Made by a program: the position numbers and the translations under genes
NCBI GenBank assembly: GCA_000231825.2
Contig: JH720342.1
Coordinates: 535,745-599,744 of the forward strand
Direction: 5' to 3'
Origin: Tetrahymena elliotti 4EA
Taxonomy: Eukaryota; Ciliophora; Oligohymenophorea; Hymenostomatida; Tetrahymenidae
DNA: 64,000 nt
Shown here: positions 40,749-52,235 of the stretch, one piece after another
How the letters are laid out: each line of letters begins with the position of its first letter
How positions within the stretch are numbered: the first letter of the stretch is position 1
The notes under the pieces: model-generated
What the model saw: the letters and a program-made list of their open reading frames with translations, nothing else
What the model was told of the DNA's origin: nothing
Database searches by the model: none

Positions 40749-41224
40749 ATGGAATCTCATATTGAGTTTTAGGTATAAATGAAATATGAGTATAGTAGAA
40801 GAATAATAGAGTAATTAAATCTTATTAATACTAATGCAAGTAGAGTAAATATAATAATTTGTTAACAAATAAATTCTCCTCAAAAAATTAAGATTGCAAA
40901 TATCTTTTGATTTTTTTTCTAGAATCATCATCGATTGACGTGAGTAACAAAATTAAAGAATTTAAAAGGCCCAAAATCTTTTATACCCTTGATTTGAAAA
41001 CAAAAACTATAAATCAATTGCAAAAGCTTAACTTATATTCAAAGATTTAGTAAATAAAAACACTTGTTTTTGGCAATTGTTTTTCCACTAAAGAATTTCT
41101 TTTTGTTTAATTTATTCTTAAGCATCATTAAAAAGAATAATTTCGTAACCCCTCAAAAATTGTTAGTAAACTACAACACTTTAGAACCATGCATTAATGC
41201 GTGCTTTGTGATCTATTAATTTGA
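40749..41224 (+). CDS. Possible small unrecognised gene
   Basis: Low-confidence model. Exon 40749-40839 (MESHIEFQVQMKYEYSRRII..) joins 40923-41224 (SSSIDVSNKIKEFKRPKIF..) through an 83-nt GT-AG intron ending TTTTTTTTCTAG, in phase 1, giving 130 aa. The first exon and early second exon have reasonable Glu, Asp and Val content. The later part is closer to random AT-rich translation. The same frame reopens after the TGA (to about 41392), so a further short intron is possible. No family recognised; it could be chance. Confidence 0.3.
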
Positions 41225-43024
41225 AATTAAAAGAATAACAAAAGCAGTAAAAGTTCCATTAAGAATTAGCAATTGTACTAGCAATTAAAAAATAAAATAT
41301 TAATATTCCTCGAGTATCAATATTATCAATGTAAATCAATTGAGCAATCAACCACAATAAAAGAAAGTGTCAGATTGATTTCTGCTTAATGAAAATCTTA
41401 CAAAATTTTATTAGACAAATAATTTTATCTCTATTTAATTTAGCACGAATATCAACTAATTATTAAATGTAAATTATCTAGTAGGATATCTACCAATAGA
41501 ATTTTCAACTTTTGTTACCATTATTAATTAGATTACACAATATTTTACTTATCATACTATTTCCTTAGATTCTACAACAAAATCTCTTTATAATATAATA
41601 AAAACTAATTCAGAAAATTCACAACATAAATTTAAATTATTTTAATTCACTTTTTTACTCACAAATAAATAAATCAACCAAATTAATATAATAAACATTT
41701 AAAAGCTAAACAGAATATTCCATTAATTTCCTGCTAATAGAGTTTATTTTACTATTAAATATAAATAAATAAGAGTAAAACTAAATTTAAAAACTTAATT
41801 TATATTTAAAATATAAATATATTTTCAAATCACCACTGTACCTACCATTTATTTTTTAGAATATGCACAAAAAATAAATATGCTAAAAATTTAAAAATAA
41901 GAAGCTGATAACTGAGTCAATTAATAAATGAATGTAAGTGAAAGATTTTGGTATGTATTTGCAGATATTTTAAATATCTATAAGCTATGAGTAGATCTAT
42001 GTAAATTATTTAAATTTCAATTAATTGATTGATCTTTTTATAATTTCAAACAGATAATTTGTAAACAAATTTTGGTTAATTGAAAAAATTCAAAAATACT
42101 ACGAAATCAAAGCAAATTGTTTGATTTTTAATTACTTGCAAAAATAAAATTGAAAAGATTTGTTAAGGAATCAAAAACAACAATAAAAATGAATGAAATT
42201 CTTCCAATTATTGGAGCTTAATAAATATTAGTCTTTGCGATCTCCAAATTGAATATATAGAAACCCCATAAAAAGAACATATTTTTGGCCAATCCGTTTA
42301 ATCGTTTAATGATGGTTTTTTGTTTTTTGTCAGTTTTAATAAAGATAATTTTAAAATGCGAAATTATTAATTTATCTTTACATAATTTTTGATAATAAGG
42401 TTTGAATAAATGAATTGATAGATATTGATTGATTCCCTTATGATGAAATTAATCAAATTACACTTTATTTTCTTTTTATTTATTTCTTCTACTTCTTTTT
42501 TTAATTTTACGTCAACAAAATCTGCTTAATTGATTTATTCGTTGTATTTTAATTTTGTTTTTATTATTTAATAGCACATAAGGCCAAATATATTTTTTAT
42601 TTTTCGCCTCTTCTTTTGTCTAAAAGCATAAATAAAATCTTTCTTTCTTTAACCTAAATAACCAATTAATTCTCTTCATTCAAACTATCTTTATTTGTCA
42701 TTAATGTTAATTTTTTTTCCTTAAAACATAAAATACCCAGAAGTAGCTTATGCTGGTCTAAGTAAAATAAATTACGCACATTTCATCACGTTCTATCAGT
42801 AGACAGATTTCGACCACAAAATTAAAAATTAAACAATTTCTTTTATTCATTATAAAAGAAAAAATTAAGTTGCAATCAAACAATATGCATAAAACAATCG
42901 TAAGCATAAAAAAATTGATGTTGATGTTGATGAATAAATTAAATGCTTTAGTTTTAACATAGACAAAAATATTCAATCACACACATAATATAGATTTGCG
43001 GTTATCTTTTCTGGATGATTTGCA
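41225..43024. other. AT-rich intergenic DNA
   Basis: A long plus-strand open frame runs to TGA at 41913-41915, but it has almost no Gly, Asp or Ala and looks random, so I did not call it. No other gene signal found. Confidence 0.45.
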
Positions 43025-43417
43025 TCAATCAAAGACTACCCCATAGAAAGAAATACAAATCAATAAAAAATAATTAACTTGAAATATTATTAAATTTATA
43101 AAGTATTTGAATTAAATTTCTTTATGTTTTGTTAGTACATCAAAATATCTTTTTTTTGACAAAAGAATTGTTAAATAAAATAACAAATCAGAAATTAATT
43201 TACAATCAAAAGATATCTTATTGGTAATAAATAACATTTAGCTTAGTTTATTTCCTCCTCCTCTACCTCCGCCTGGTTATTTGTTTTGAAAAATCTTAAA
43301 ACAATATTAATAACAAATAAAATTAAAACCACCTAAATTTATTTATTTTTGTAAACTTAACTCCATTTCTTGACTACGTTCATAATTAAAAGTCTAATAT
43401 TTATCAAGAAAAGTCAT
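43025..43417 (-). CDS. Possible small gene with Gly-rich segment
   Basis: Continuous frame of 130 codons starting MTFLDKYQTFNYERSQEMEL, which has ordinary coding composition, followed by an AT-rich stretch and then NKQPGGGRGGGNKLS. The guanine-rich block (plus strand 43255-43275, CCTCCTCCTCTACCTCCGCC) stands out from the surroundings. The stretch between may be an intron, and everything after NKLS is random-like, so the true end is unknown. No family assigned; short Gly/Arg tails occur in small membrane and RNA-binding proteins. Confidence 0.3.
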
Positions 43418-44764
43418 TTAAATTCATGTTAAAAGTAATATTCTAATGAAATATCATTTTTAATTTTAAAAAAAATAGGTTTTAAATATATAAAATTTTT
43501 ATTCATGCTTTTTTCAATCTTAAATCATTCGTTTTGAAAATTAAACTTTCAATTTTAAGTGGTAGAATTTCATTTCAAGTTTTATTATTTTGTCATCAAT
43601 TTTAGCTTTAAATTAAAAATCAATGTAACTTGTTTATGTGTAATTTGTTTCTAATTCATTCAACTTGACCTTTAAATTTAAGCTATTCTTTATTTATTTC
43701 ATTAAATTATAAAATCATATTTTATTTTACCTACCAACTTTATTTCAATTTAAAAATTTAATTTTAATTAAAATCTAGTTCTTAAAAGATTTCATTGTTC
43801 AAATAGTTTTCTCTCTTAGAATTTTCTTTTAAATTTTAAAATCTGTAACTAAACTCAAAAAAACAAAATCAAGCACTCTTTTATGATTCTATGAATAAAG
43901 CAAAGAACTCTTCAAAAAAATTAAATTTAAATAATATTTTTTTTACAAAAATAAATGGACTCGAAATTTTAATATTTATTTAGATTAAAAAAATAAAATA
44001 TTATTTTTCCATCTTTAAATATATCAAAAAGCTTATTTTAATTAGAATATATTGTAGTTTTAATACATTTACTCAAATTATTAAAATTCTTGTTAAATTT
44101 TTAAATTTGTAACTCAAATAATAATTACCCTTTGAATTAATAATTTTTTACGGGTTGAGCCAGACCCCGTATTATACTATATATAGTAAATGTTTCAAAA
44201 ATAAAGAGAAATAATTCTTAAGCATAAATAGATAAACAAATTGATCAAAATTAATAAATTATATTAATTTAAAGATTTTATTTTAAAAAGAACTTAAAAT
44301 ATATAAAATTGTCTTGTCTACCATATTATTGTTAATCTTTAATTTTATTTCAAGATTTGATGATATTTTAGTTCTATTCCATTTGATTATCATTTGTCAA
44401 AATTTTTTTATTTTTTTAGGTTTCAGTTTAAATATTTTTAAATTTATTTGAATCTCAATCTCAGTTCATAGTAAGTTTAAATTAATACTCAATTTTAATC
44501 AATTGCTTATCAGAAAAATCCTCTTTTTAAATTATTTTGTTATTTTTCTTTTGCAAAGCAGATCATGTATTAGAGGATATTAGAATAAATAGATAGATTC
44601 ACTATCATTTTTGGTTACTTAGTATATTTTTTTGAAATATATTTTAAAATACACTTGCGTTTGATTTATATTATTATATTAGAAGTGCATTATATTATAA
44701 TTTGAGATCTGAATTTATTTATTTAGTTATCAGTTTTTAGTTTTTAAATGAAAAATGAAATTAA
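43418..44764. other. AT-rich intergenic with a small GC hairpin
   Basis: No gene. A compact hairpin ACGGG/CCCGT at 44150-44170 sits immediately before a TATACTATATATAGTA palindrome. Three similar hairpin-plus-TATA combinations occur elsewhere in the window. Confidence 0.45.
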
Positions 44765-45490
44765 TCAAGGTTGAGATGTGTGATTAATTTACATTTTGTG
44801 ATCCCACTCAATATAAAGCACATCAAGCAAAGAAAATGTGCAGGCTATAGATAAACCTAGATGGCCAATAATACAACTTATAATTCCTTTATTTTCTTTG
44901 ATATAACTAAAAGTTTTGGCAATTTAGAAGAAAGTGGTTGTAAAAAGTATAGACATCTACCAGCTCATTAAGAAGGAAAGTATAGAATAGTGGAAGACCA
45001 TGTAGCTAACTTGAATAAAAGTTATTTTCTTTTAACCAAGAGTTTTCTCAAGAAATAGTCTCCAAAACCATTCTTCCATAACAGGATTGACAAAAGCAAG
45101 AAATATACAAAAGAGGAACAAATAGAATGCATTATATTAAATAGGAATATCCAAATGCTGAAGCATGTTATGCTTAAACTCATATAAAAAGAAGTAATAA
45201 GCAACCATTAAAGAGAAAGTTACCAAAGAGAAAGTTATCCCATACTTAATTTGTTGAAGTCTGTTCTAAAATTCGCTGATAAAATAAATACTGACTTCTT
45301 TTTCCTTGCTGATTTTCTTAATGTAAAGATATGGCAATCCAAAATAACAAACTATCTATAACACAATCATCGTAATCAAAGCATCTTTTATCAATAAAAG
45401 AGTAATTGGAGTCAGCAAAATTGGTGCTAAAACTATTCCATAAATGCACATTTTTTGCTTTGTTGTCAAACCATAAACTCCCTCGTCCAT
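44765..45490 (-). CDS. CPBP-family intramembrane metalloprotease (CAAX/Abi type)
   Basis: Intronless, 241 aa, starting MDEGVYGLTTKQKMCIYGIV. Multiple hydrophobic helices fit a polytopic membrane protein. The family motifs are in order: EEWFWR (Glu139, Glu140, Arg144; the EExxxR motif), a FxxxH-like YMVFHYS (His167), and a final GHLGLSIAC motif. This is the CPBP/Rce1 glutamyl-protease architecture, of similar length to bacterial and organellar members. Rce1 proteins trim prenylated CAAX proteins in the ER; other members cut membrane peptides, and which applies here cannot be told. The motifs appear intact. Short opposite-frame segments are shadows. Confidence 0.85.
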
Positions 45491-47032
45491 TTTTTTATTT
45501 CCACTAAATCAAAATATTCTTTAATTATCTGAATCTAATTCTCTGTGTTCAAAACCAAAATAATAAAAATATATTTATTAGTTCCTTTATTATTATTTTC
45601 TATTATCTATCTCAGTGTGTTCTATTTAGTTATAAAGCTTAAATTTATCTCTAGGTAACTAAGTAAATATCTTGCTTTGCTTATTTGCTAGCTAATAAAT
45701 TAAAAAAACTTAAGATATTGATTAATTAAATAATAATAATATTACTTAATATTTTTAATTCCTTCTAAAATTTAATTAAAAATCTATTCATTTACTTTTG
45801 AAATATGTTTAAACAGTTTTTAATAATTTTTTGTTTTCTACTAAATTTTGTTTTGCTCATAATCAAAATTGAGTGTATATATCTATCAATATCTCTTCTT
45901 AAATTAATTACTCGTCAGATTTCTTTGCTTTCATTCATTTACTAAATATCTTTTTCAATTCAAAAACATAAAAATCAACACTTAAAAGACTATATAAACA
46001 GGATATTTATTTTTATTTATGTTATTTATTTTATGATATTTTTTTAATAAAATATTACATAGTTTCAAAATATTTAAGCTAAAATTAATCCTTTTTTGTA
46101 AATTAAGAAGATTGTAATCAATATTTTATTGTTTTATAAAATTAAGTTCATTTCTCTTAAATAAATATTTCAAAATAGTTCATCATCTATTAAAACTTTT
46201 TATCCATTTTTTCATTAATTTTGTTAATTCTTTTTGATTTATTTTTTTATCGTATTTATTGTTTATTTAAAGTATTCTATTTATGAAGCACAAATTTTTT
46301 AAAAATATTTTAAAACAATCTTATCATATTATTTAAGATTTTTTTAATAGTTTTGAATTGATGGGTTTCATGATGTAATTGAATATTCTATTTTAAATAA
46401 TTTTATTATTCTTTGTTCACTTATTTACTTTACCATTACTTATAAAATTGAGTTAATACAACTAATTTAATATAACCAATCACCAAATAAAAATATATTT
46501 AAATTTTAAAAATTAATACAATTTTTTTCTATTTTGCAAAATTAAGCTATTAACTATATAAATGTATGTAGCCGAAAAGGCAGTACCTTAGGGTACTATA
46601 TATATATATATATAATTTAAATTCAAAATAATATCTAAACAAATTTTAAAAAAGAAAAAAATGTTGATCTAAGATAAAAAATATTTTAATAGTCTCAAAG
46701 AGGTACTTCAATTTCTTTAGAGATACAAATAAATTTTAATTTTTATATTTTTAAAGTTTCTAAGCTCTAATTTAACTTCTTACTTAAATCTCCAAATTGT
46801 TTTAAGGTAAAATTATTAATTTTTCTTTAAAATAATCAAATCTATTAACTTTGGCTGTTAACCTCAAGTAAAAATAGAGTTTAAATATTAATCACACATT
46901 TTCTAATAAACAACGAATTTATTTTATGAACTAATATAGACTATTTTAGGTTGATTTAATTCACATTTTTATGTTTTTCTTAATCTTTTAAACATTTATT
47001 TGTTCAATATTTATTCTTATAATTTTGAAAAG
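45491..47032. other. AT-rich intergenic; decayed LRR exon and hairpins
   Basis: No complete gene. 46571-46614 has GCC/GGC and AGTACC/GGTACT hairpins followed by a TA run. About 46830-46866 matches the 3' end of the leucine-rich-repeat exons downstream (SNLLTLAVNL, then donor GTAAAAATAG), but its 5' part is unrecognisable, so it is probably a decayed first unit of the array. Confidence 0.5.
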
Positions 47033-48828
47033 GGTATGTTCTCTTGGTGAAATTGAAATATAAAAATTAGGATCTGGCTTATTAAAATGCAAAAATCTTT
47101 AAACTTTAACTCTAGGCCTAAAGTAAAAATATTGGCTCAATATTAATCATTCATTTTGGATTAAATGAATTATTAAGATTTTTGTTATGAATGTTAGAAC
47201 AATATAATAATTTATTTTGATTTAGTTGTTATTTGTTTGGACATTCATTAATTTTTGTTATTTTAAGATTTAATTCACATTTTTTTCTTTTTCTCATTCT
47301 AAGGCTTAATAATATTGGTGATATAGGAACATAAGGATTAGGAGCTGCCCTAGCAAAATGCTCTAATCTCTAAACTTTAAGACTTAGCATATAGTAAAAA
47401 TAGTGTTTAAATAATAATTATATACTTTTTAATAAAAAATGACTTTAATTTATTAAATACTGACTATTTTTTAATTTGGGTGGTTTACTTGATATTTTTT
47501 TGGCTCATTCATTTTTTATTTATTATTTTCTGATTGAATCCAAACTTTTATGTCTTTTTCACTTTGTTAAATATTCATTTATTAAATATCTAATTTGATA
47601 ATTTTTTAAAGGTCGAATAATATCAGTGAAATAGGAGCCTAAGGATTAGGATCTGAGTTAGCAAAGTGCTTGAATCTCTAAACTTTGAATCTCTACCTAA
47701 TGTAAAAATAGTGTTTTGATATTAATTATGCATTTTTGAATGAATAAAGAAAGACTTTAATTTAGGAATGACAGACTAACTGAAGACTAAATTTGGTTAG
47801 TTTACTTAATATTTATTTGGCCTGATTATTCATTCATTTTTTTATTTGCTTCTTTTGATATTTAATTAAAATTTTAATATTTTTTATTATTTGAAATATT
47901 TCTTAATACTATTTTTTAATTTTTGAAAGTGAGAATAAAATAGGTGAAATGGGCTCATAAAGATTAGGATCTGAGTTATCAAAATGTCCTAATCTCTAAA
48001 ATTTGATTCTTGACCTCGAGTAAAAATAGAGTTTCAATATTGATTAATATTTTAATTTACAGATTTTATTCAAGTTTTTATGTTTTTTTGACTCTCTTAA
48101 ATATTTATTTAATATTTTTGAAAAGGTAGAATAATATTGGTGAGATGGGNNNNNNNNNNNNNNNNNNNNNNNNNNNNNNNNNNNNNNNNNNNNNNNNNNN
48201 NNNNNNNNNNNNNNNNNNNNNNNNNNNNNNNNNNNNNNNNNNNNNNNNNACTCTTGGTTTGAGGTAAAAATTTGAATTTCACAATTAATTATGTATTTGT
48301 ATTTATGAATGATTGACCACAGACAATCTCATTTGTTTATGTTTATTTTCATTAATTTTTATTTATTGTTTTCAGATTTTATTAAAATTTTTATGTTTTT
48401 CTGACTCATCTAAATATTTATTTTTCTCAATATTTATTCTCATAATTGTTTAAAAGGTAGAATAATATTGGTGCAAAGGGTGCATAAGAATTAGGATATG
48501 AGTTAGCAAAGTACTCTAATCTTTAAACATTAACTCTTGACATAATGTAAGGATAATGTTTCAAAATTAGTTATGTATTTATAAATAAATATTTTTAATT
48601 TAAGAAGTACTGGCAACTGAGTAATTTGGGTGGTTTTTTTACTTGATATTTATTTGGCTTATTTATGTTTATTTAGATTTAATTTAAATTTATATGTTTT
48701 TCTCACACTTAAATATTCATTTTAAAATATTTTAAAAGGGAGAATAATATTGGTGATATGGGTTTATACGGATTAGGATCTGAATTAGCTAAATGCTTTA
48801 ATCTCTAAACTTTGACTCTATAATTGTG
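47033..48828 (+). CDS. Leucine-rich repeat protein encoded one repeat per exon (partial)
   Basis: Exons: 47033-47122, 47304-47393, 47612-47701, 47930-48019, 48126-48263 (interrupted by the N gap), 48457-48546 and 48739-48828. Each complete one is exactly 90 nt, begins after an (A)AAG acceptor and ends before GTAA (usually GTAAAAAT) in phase 2. Translations follow one pattern, such as NNIGDIGTQGLG then AKCSNLQTLRL. This is a ribonuclease-inhibitor-type LRR of 30 residues (N.IG..G...LG..LAKC.NLQTL.L). Introns of 181-237 nt where measurable are also similar, so exon and intron were duplicated together. Neither a start codon nor a stop was identified, so the ends and any partner domain are unknown. 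Such proteins are usually protein-binding scaffolds. No internal stop is seen. Confidence 0.75.
48150..48249. other. Assembly gap (100 N)
   Basis: A run of exactly 100 N, the usual placeholder for a gap of unknown size. It falls inside the fifth LRR exon. If both flanks belong to one 90-nt exon, the missing sequence is 52 nt; if one or more whole repeat units were collapsed, it is about 52 nt plus multiples of roughly 300. Confidence 0.95.
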
Positions 48829-49280
48829 GTAAAAAATGTTTTAAAAAATGTATTATTAAATGAGTGAATAAATTAAAACTTAATTTTTTACTAATTGACT
48901 AATTAGGTTTGGTTTATTTGATATTTATTTAGCTCATTTATTCATTTTTATTTATTCTCTTAATATTTAATTTAAATTTTTTATATCATTTTATGGCTAC
49001 TTTGGGGTAACAATTAATGGTGGGTGTTATATTCTCTATTTTAAAAATCCTAATTTTTAATATGTTCAATTTTTAAATTTTATTTTATTAATTAATAAAA
49101 ATGAAATAAGAAAATTTTTGTGAAATAAAAGAATTGTTAGATATTTGTAATGAGATTATTGATAAGCTATAAGAAGATATAAAAGATTACATTTTGAGAT
49201 TGAAAAAAATTTTAATTTTTAATAAGAATTTGTTTCCATTTTTTAATTTATTTTTTTTTTAATATTAGTAATGAATCCAT
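48829..49280. other. AT-rich spacer between LRR array and channel gene
   Basis: Begins with the last LRR intron donor GTAAAAAATG; no eighth LRR exon or other coding exon could be found before the convergent channel gene. It contains a TGGGGTAAC..GGTGGGTG patch near 49002-49028. Confidence 0.5.
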
Positions 49281-52235
49281 TCATACAAAGTAAGAATGAT
49301 TTTTCTTTTGTTTTTATACTTTAAGTTCAGAAATCTCAGAGTCTGAATTCATTTAGGTTTGACTACTATGTTCATCGTCAAAGTTAAATATAATTTAGTA
49401 AAACTTATTAGATAATTGATTATGTCTAAGAAGGTCTATGTTAATTTAATTCATGTTTTTTTCATCATCTTGAATTTAAATTTGAGACATTGTGCTTTTA
49501 AGATGTGTTTATTCTTAATGAAACTAGCTAGAAGATTAGGTTATTTTTTGAAGAGTTTCTTTATTTTAATGATTAAAATTCTTATTAGGATCAAATTCTG
49601 CATCTGTAAGACTTTATTTTAAATCAAAGTATCTTCTAAGCTATTTTTGCATAATTTCTTTGGAGAGAGTTTTAATTTCAGTGTCTTTTTGGTTTTTATT
49701 TTCATCATTTTGACAGCAACTGCTTTCATCATTAAAGTTAATTACATGAAATCTAGAATCGTCTTGATTATTATTTTTTAGGTTTTGAAGATGAAGGAAA
49801 TCGTTTAAAACGTATTTTTTAAAATTATGTTCTTACTTTTGTTGTCCAATTTCATTATTTATTTAGCTTATTTTGGAGTTTTCTTCTTGGAATTAAATTA
49901 ATTGCTGGGTTCCTCCTTAAGTTTTTGTTTTGTTGAATTTATCGATGAGAGTTTCTTGTGTAAATACATTTTTTACAATAGCTTCTTGTTCTTCTACAAA
50001 TTTCTAGTTTGCTTGTCTTCTCGTTGCAGGATTGATTCTATCATAATCTGTAGAGAAACTACCATGAACATCTTGATATTTTTTAATATTTTCTGGTTTT
50101 TTAGATTTTACTTTTAATATTTTTTTATTAATGATGTGGACAGGTAAGAATAAATGAATGGCTGAGATGAATATTGCAATAAAAGAAATAGTTCTTGGTG
50201 TATTATCACTATCATCTTTAGATAGAATGATAAAGACATAGGATAGACATGCATAAATAACTAGTCCAACATTCATAAGTAAAACCATTTTGTATCCAAG
50301 AGAAGAACCCATGTTGAATGGAGCAGACCTTCTCTTCAATAAGTTATATTTAGCTATAAAATATTGAATGAGAAATCCTAAAATAGACCACAAAATACAA
50401 ATAGGCAATGGTGTTGCATAAAATAATGTCATTAAAAGAGTTTTCATAATTTAAGAATATTCTTATTGAATAGCAAATGGAGGATCTTCATATAATTCTA
50501 ACAATTCTTATTAAGTTAAAATGCTATTTTGTTGTTTCTTTTGTTCTCTTTTTCTAATCAAATCCTTAATTAAAGTTGGAATGTCAAAAACAAAGAATAA
50601 TAAAGGTAGAAAGGAGTTTACAAGAAATATTGTGTTTTAAGTAGGAATCAAACCAGATGCACCATAAAGCATTTAATAGCTAGTATTCTAATGAACAATA
50701 AAAGAAACTATCAAAGGTACTAAAGTTGCATTTGTAAATTAAGCTAAACTTAAAAAGAATGCAAATGAAAGATTATAATTTGTTCTTGTTTAAAGTTTTT
50801 TAAAGTCAGCTACAACTTTAACCAAAGTTACAAGCAATTAATTAATAATAAAAATGATAATTGAAATTGCAAAAGAAAGCAATTAAATATTTCTTAATTC
50901 TTTGCTTCTCAATGTGCTATCTGTTATTTAATTAACATTATGATTTCTAGCATAACTAGACTAATAATCTAGCAAGAAATAAATGCTAAGTCCACAACCA
51001 AATACCATAAAAAAATCAATTAACAAACCAATTACAACTCTAATAGCTCTACTGGTCTTTGATATATCCAAATTATCCCAAAATATCTCAGTTGGATCAG
51101 GAGCTGCTGTAATTCTTAAATGATTTCCCATAAATGGCTTAATAATTGAACTGTTTGAAAAGAAATTCCATGAAGGCTTTGCCATTTCAAGAAGATCTTT
51201 CTGCATTCTCTCAGTTTCAAATGTGACAAAAGCAACTCCAGTGAAAAGATTCTTCATAAAGTCTACTCCTTTTCCATCAATTAATTTGTTTTCTAGCAAT
51301 TAAATGTCTCTTTATATATTCTCTCTTTATTTATCAATCTCAATAGATTCCTTTGAAAGAACATTATACTTTCCATATTTTTTGATTTATTATTGAAATA
51401 AATTCTTTTTTGCCTTTATAAATAACTTCTACTTGTTTTACAATTGTGTTAAATCCTTCAATTAATATCCTAAATTCACTTTAACCACTTTAAATTTATG
51501 TCCATTAAAATTCTCTTCATTTTAAAAAAAATGTTTTAATTCTTCATCGTAATCAATATTTTCTTTTTATAAGTCATCTTCACATTGAATATCTTTTGGA
51601 ATATTTTACACCATGACTGTATAATCAGATGCTAAAATAGCTGAATCATCGCTCTCAGAATCTAATTTCCTCTACTTATATATAATTAGCTAAATAAATA
51701 CAATTAGAATACAAACTGATGTTAAATTCAAGCATTCTTATATGTAAACAGAATAAAACAAGTCTGTCCTATTTCCTAAAGATAACTTAACAACCCAATT
51801 TTATTTGCATTAACTCTCTTTAATATTGCATTAATCACCATAGCTTCCATTAGCAACCAAATTAAAAATACCACTAACGCAAAATAAAACAACCAAAAAT
51901 AATATACAAAACTTCAAAAACTAAAAAAACATAGGAAAGCCTGATCCTAAATAACTCAACTTAGTTATATCAGAATTCAATTACAATATCTCTCTTTCAA
52001 CACTTCTTCCACAACAATCACATTTCTCATTGATAAAACCCTGCTCTTTGTCTTAAACGGTAAATTCTCTATCGGGACCTATCTTAGTAGCCTTCAAGTG
52101 CTCCTAGGCTAAGCAAAAATCGCCTGGAATTTTTTCAAAATCAATGCTTTTACTAATAGCATTTCCCCTTTGCAATATTTTAAAATTTTTTTCAATTTAT
52201 ATTTTGAAGCTATCTTGTCCTCTTTTTTCACTCAT
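49281..52235 (-). CDS. OSCA/TMEM63 (CSC1-like) cation channel family protein
   Basis: A single uninterrupted frame of 984 aa, starting MSEKRGQDSFKIQIEKNF. A cytosolic N-terminal region with a CDCCGR motif precedes two membrane helices around residues 110-200. SDYTVMVQNIP then opens the RRM-like cytosolic domain, which ends with FTGVAFVTFETERM and APDPTEIFWDNLDISKTSRA, the family's characteristic linker into the pore region. About seven further helices follow (such as VIGLLIDFFMVFGCGLSIYF and TLLMTLFYATPLPICILWSI). A hydrophilic Asn/Gln-rich C-terminal tail of about 200 residues ends the protein. OSCA/TMEM63 proteins are mechanically or osmotically gated cation channels of plasma or endomembranes. 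Overall order and linker fit well; the N-terminal helix set looks shorter than in animal TMEM63. A related DUF221-type transporter is the alternative. Confidence 0.75.

Noticed and set aside
41440..41915. Long plus-strand open frame of about 160 codons
   Set aside because: Nearly devoid of Gly, Asp and Ala and rich in Ile, Asn, Lys, Phe and Gln. With only TGA as stop, AT-rich random DNA easily gives such lengths.
47033..48828. Non-coding satellite or SINE (TGGTGAAATGGG looks like a pol III box A)
   Set aside because: The motif is simply the IGEMG part of the LRR codons; constant 90-nt length, splice signals and phase show it is exonic.
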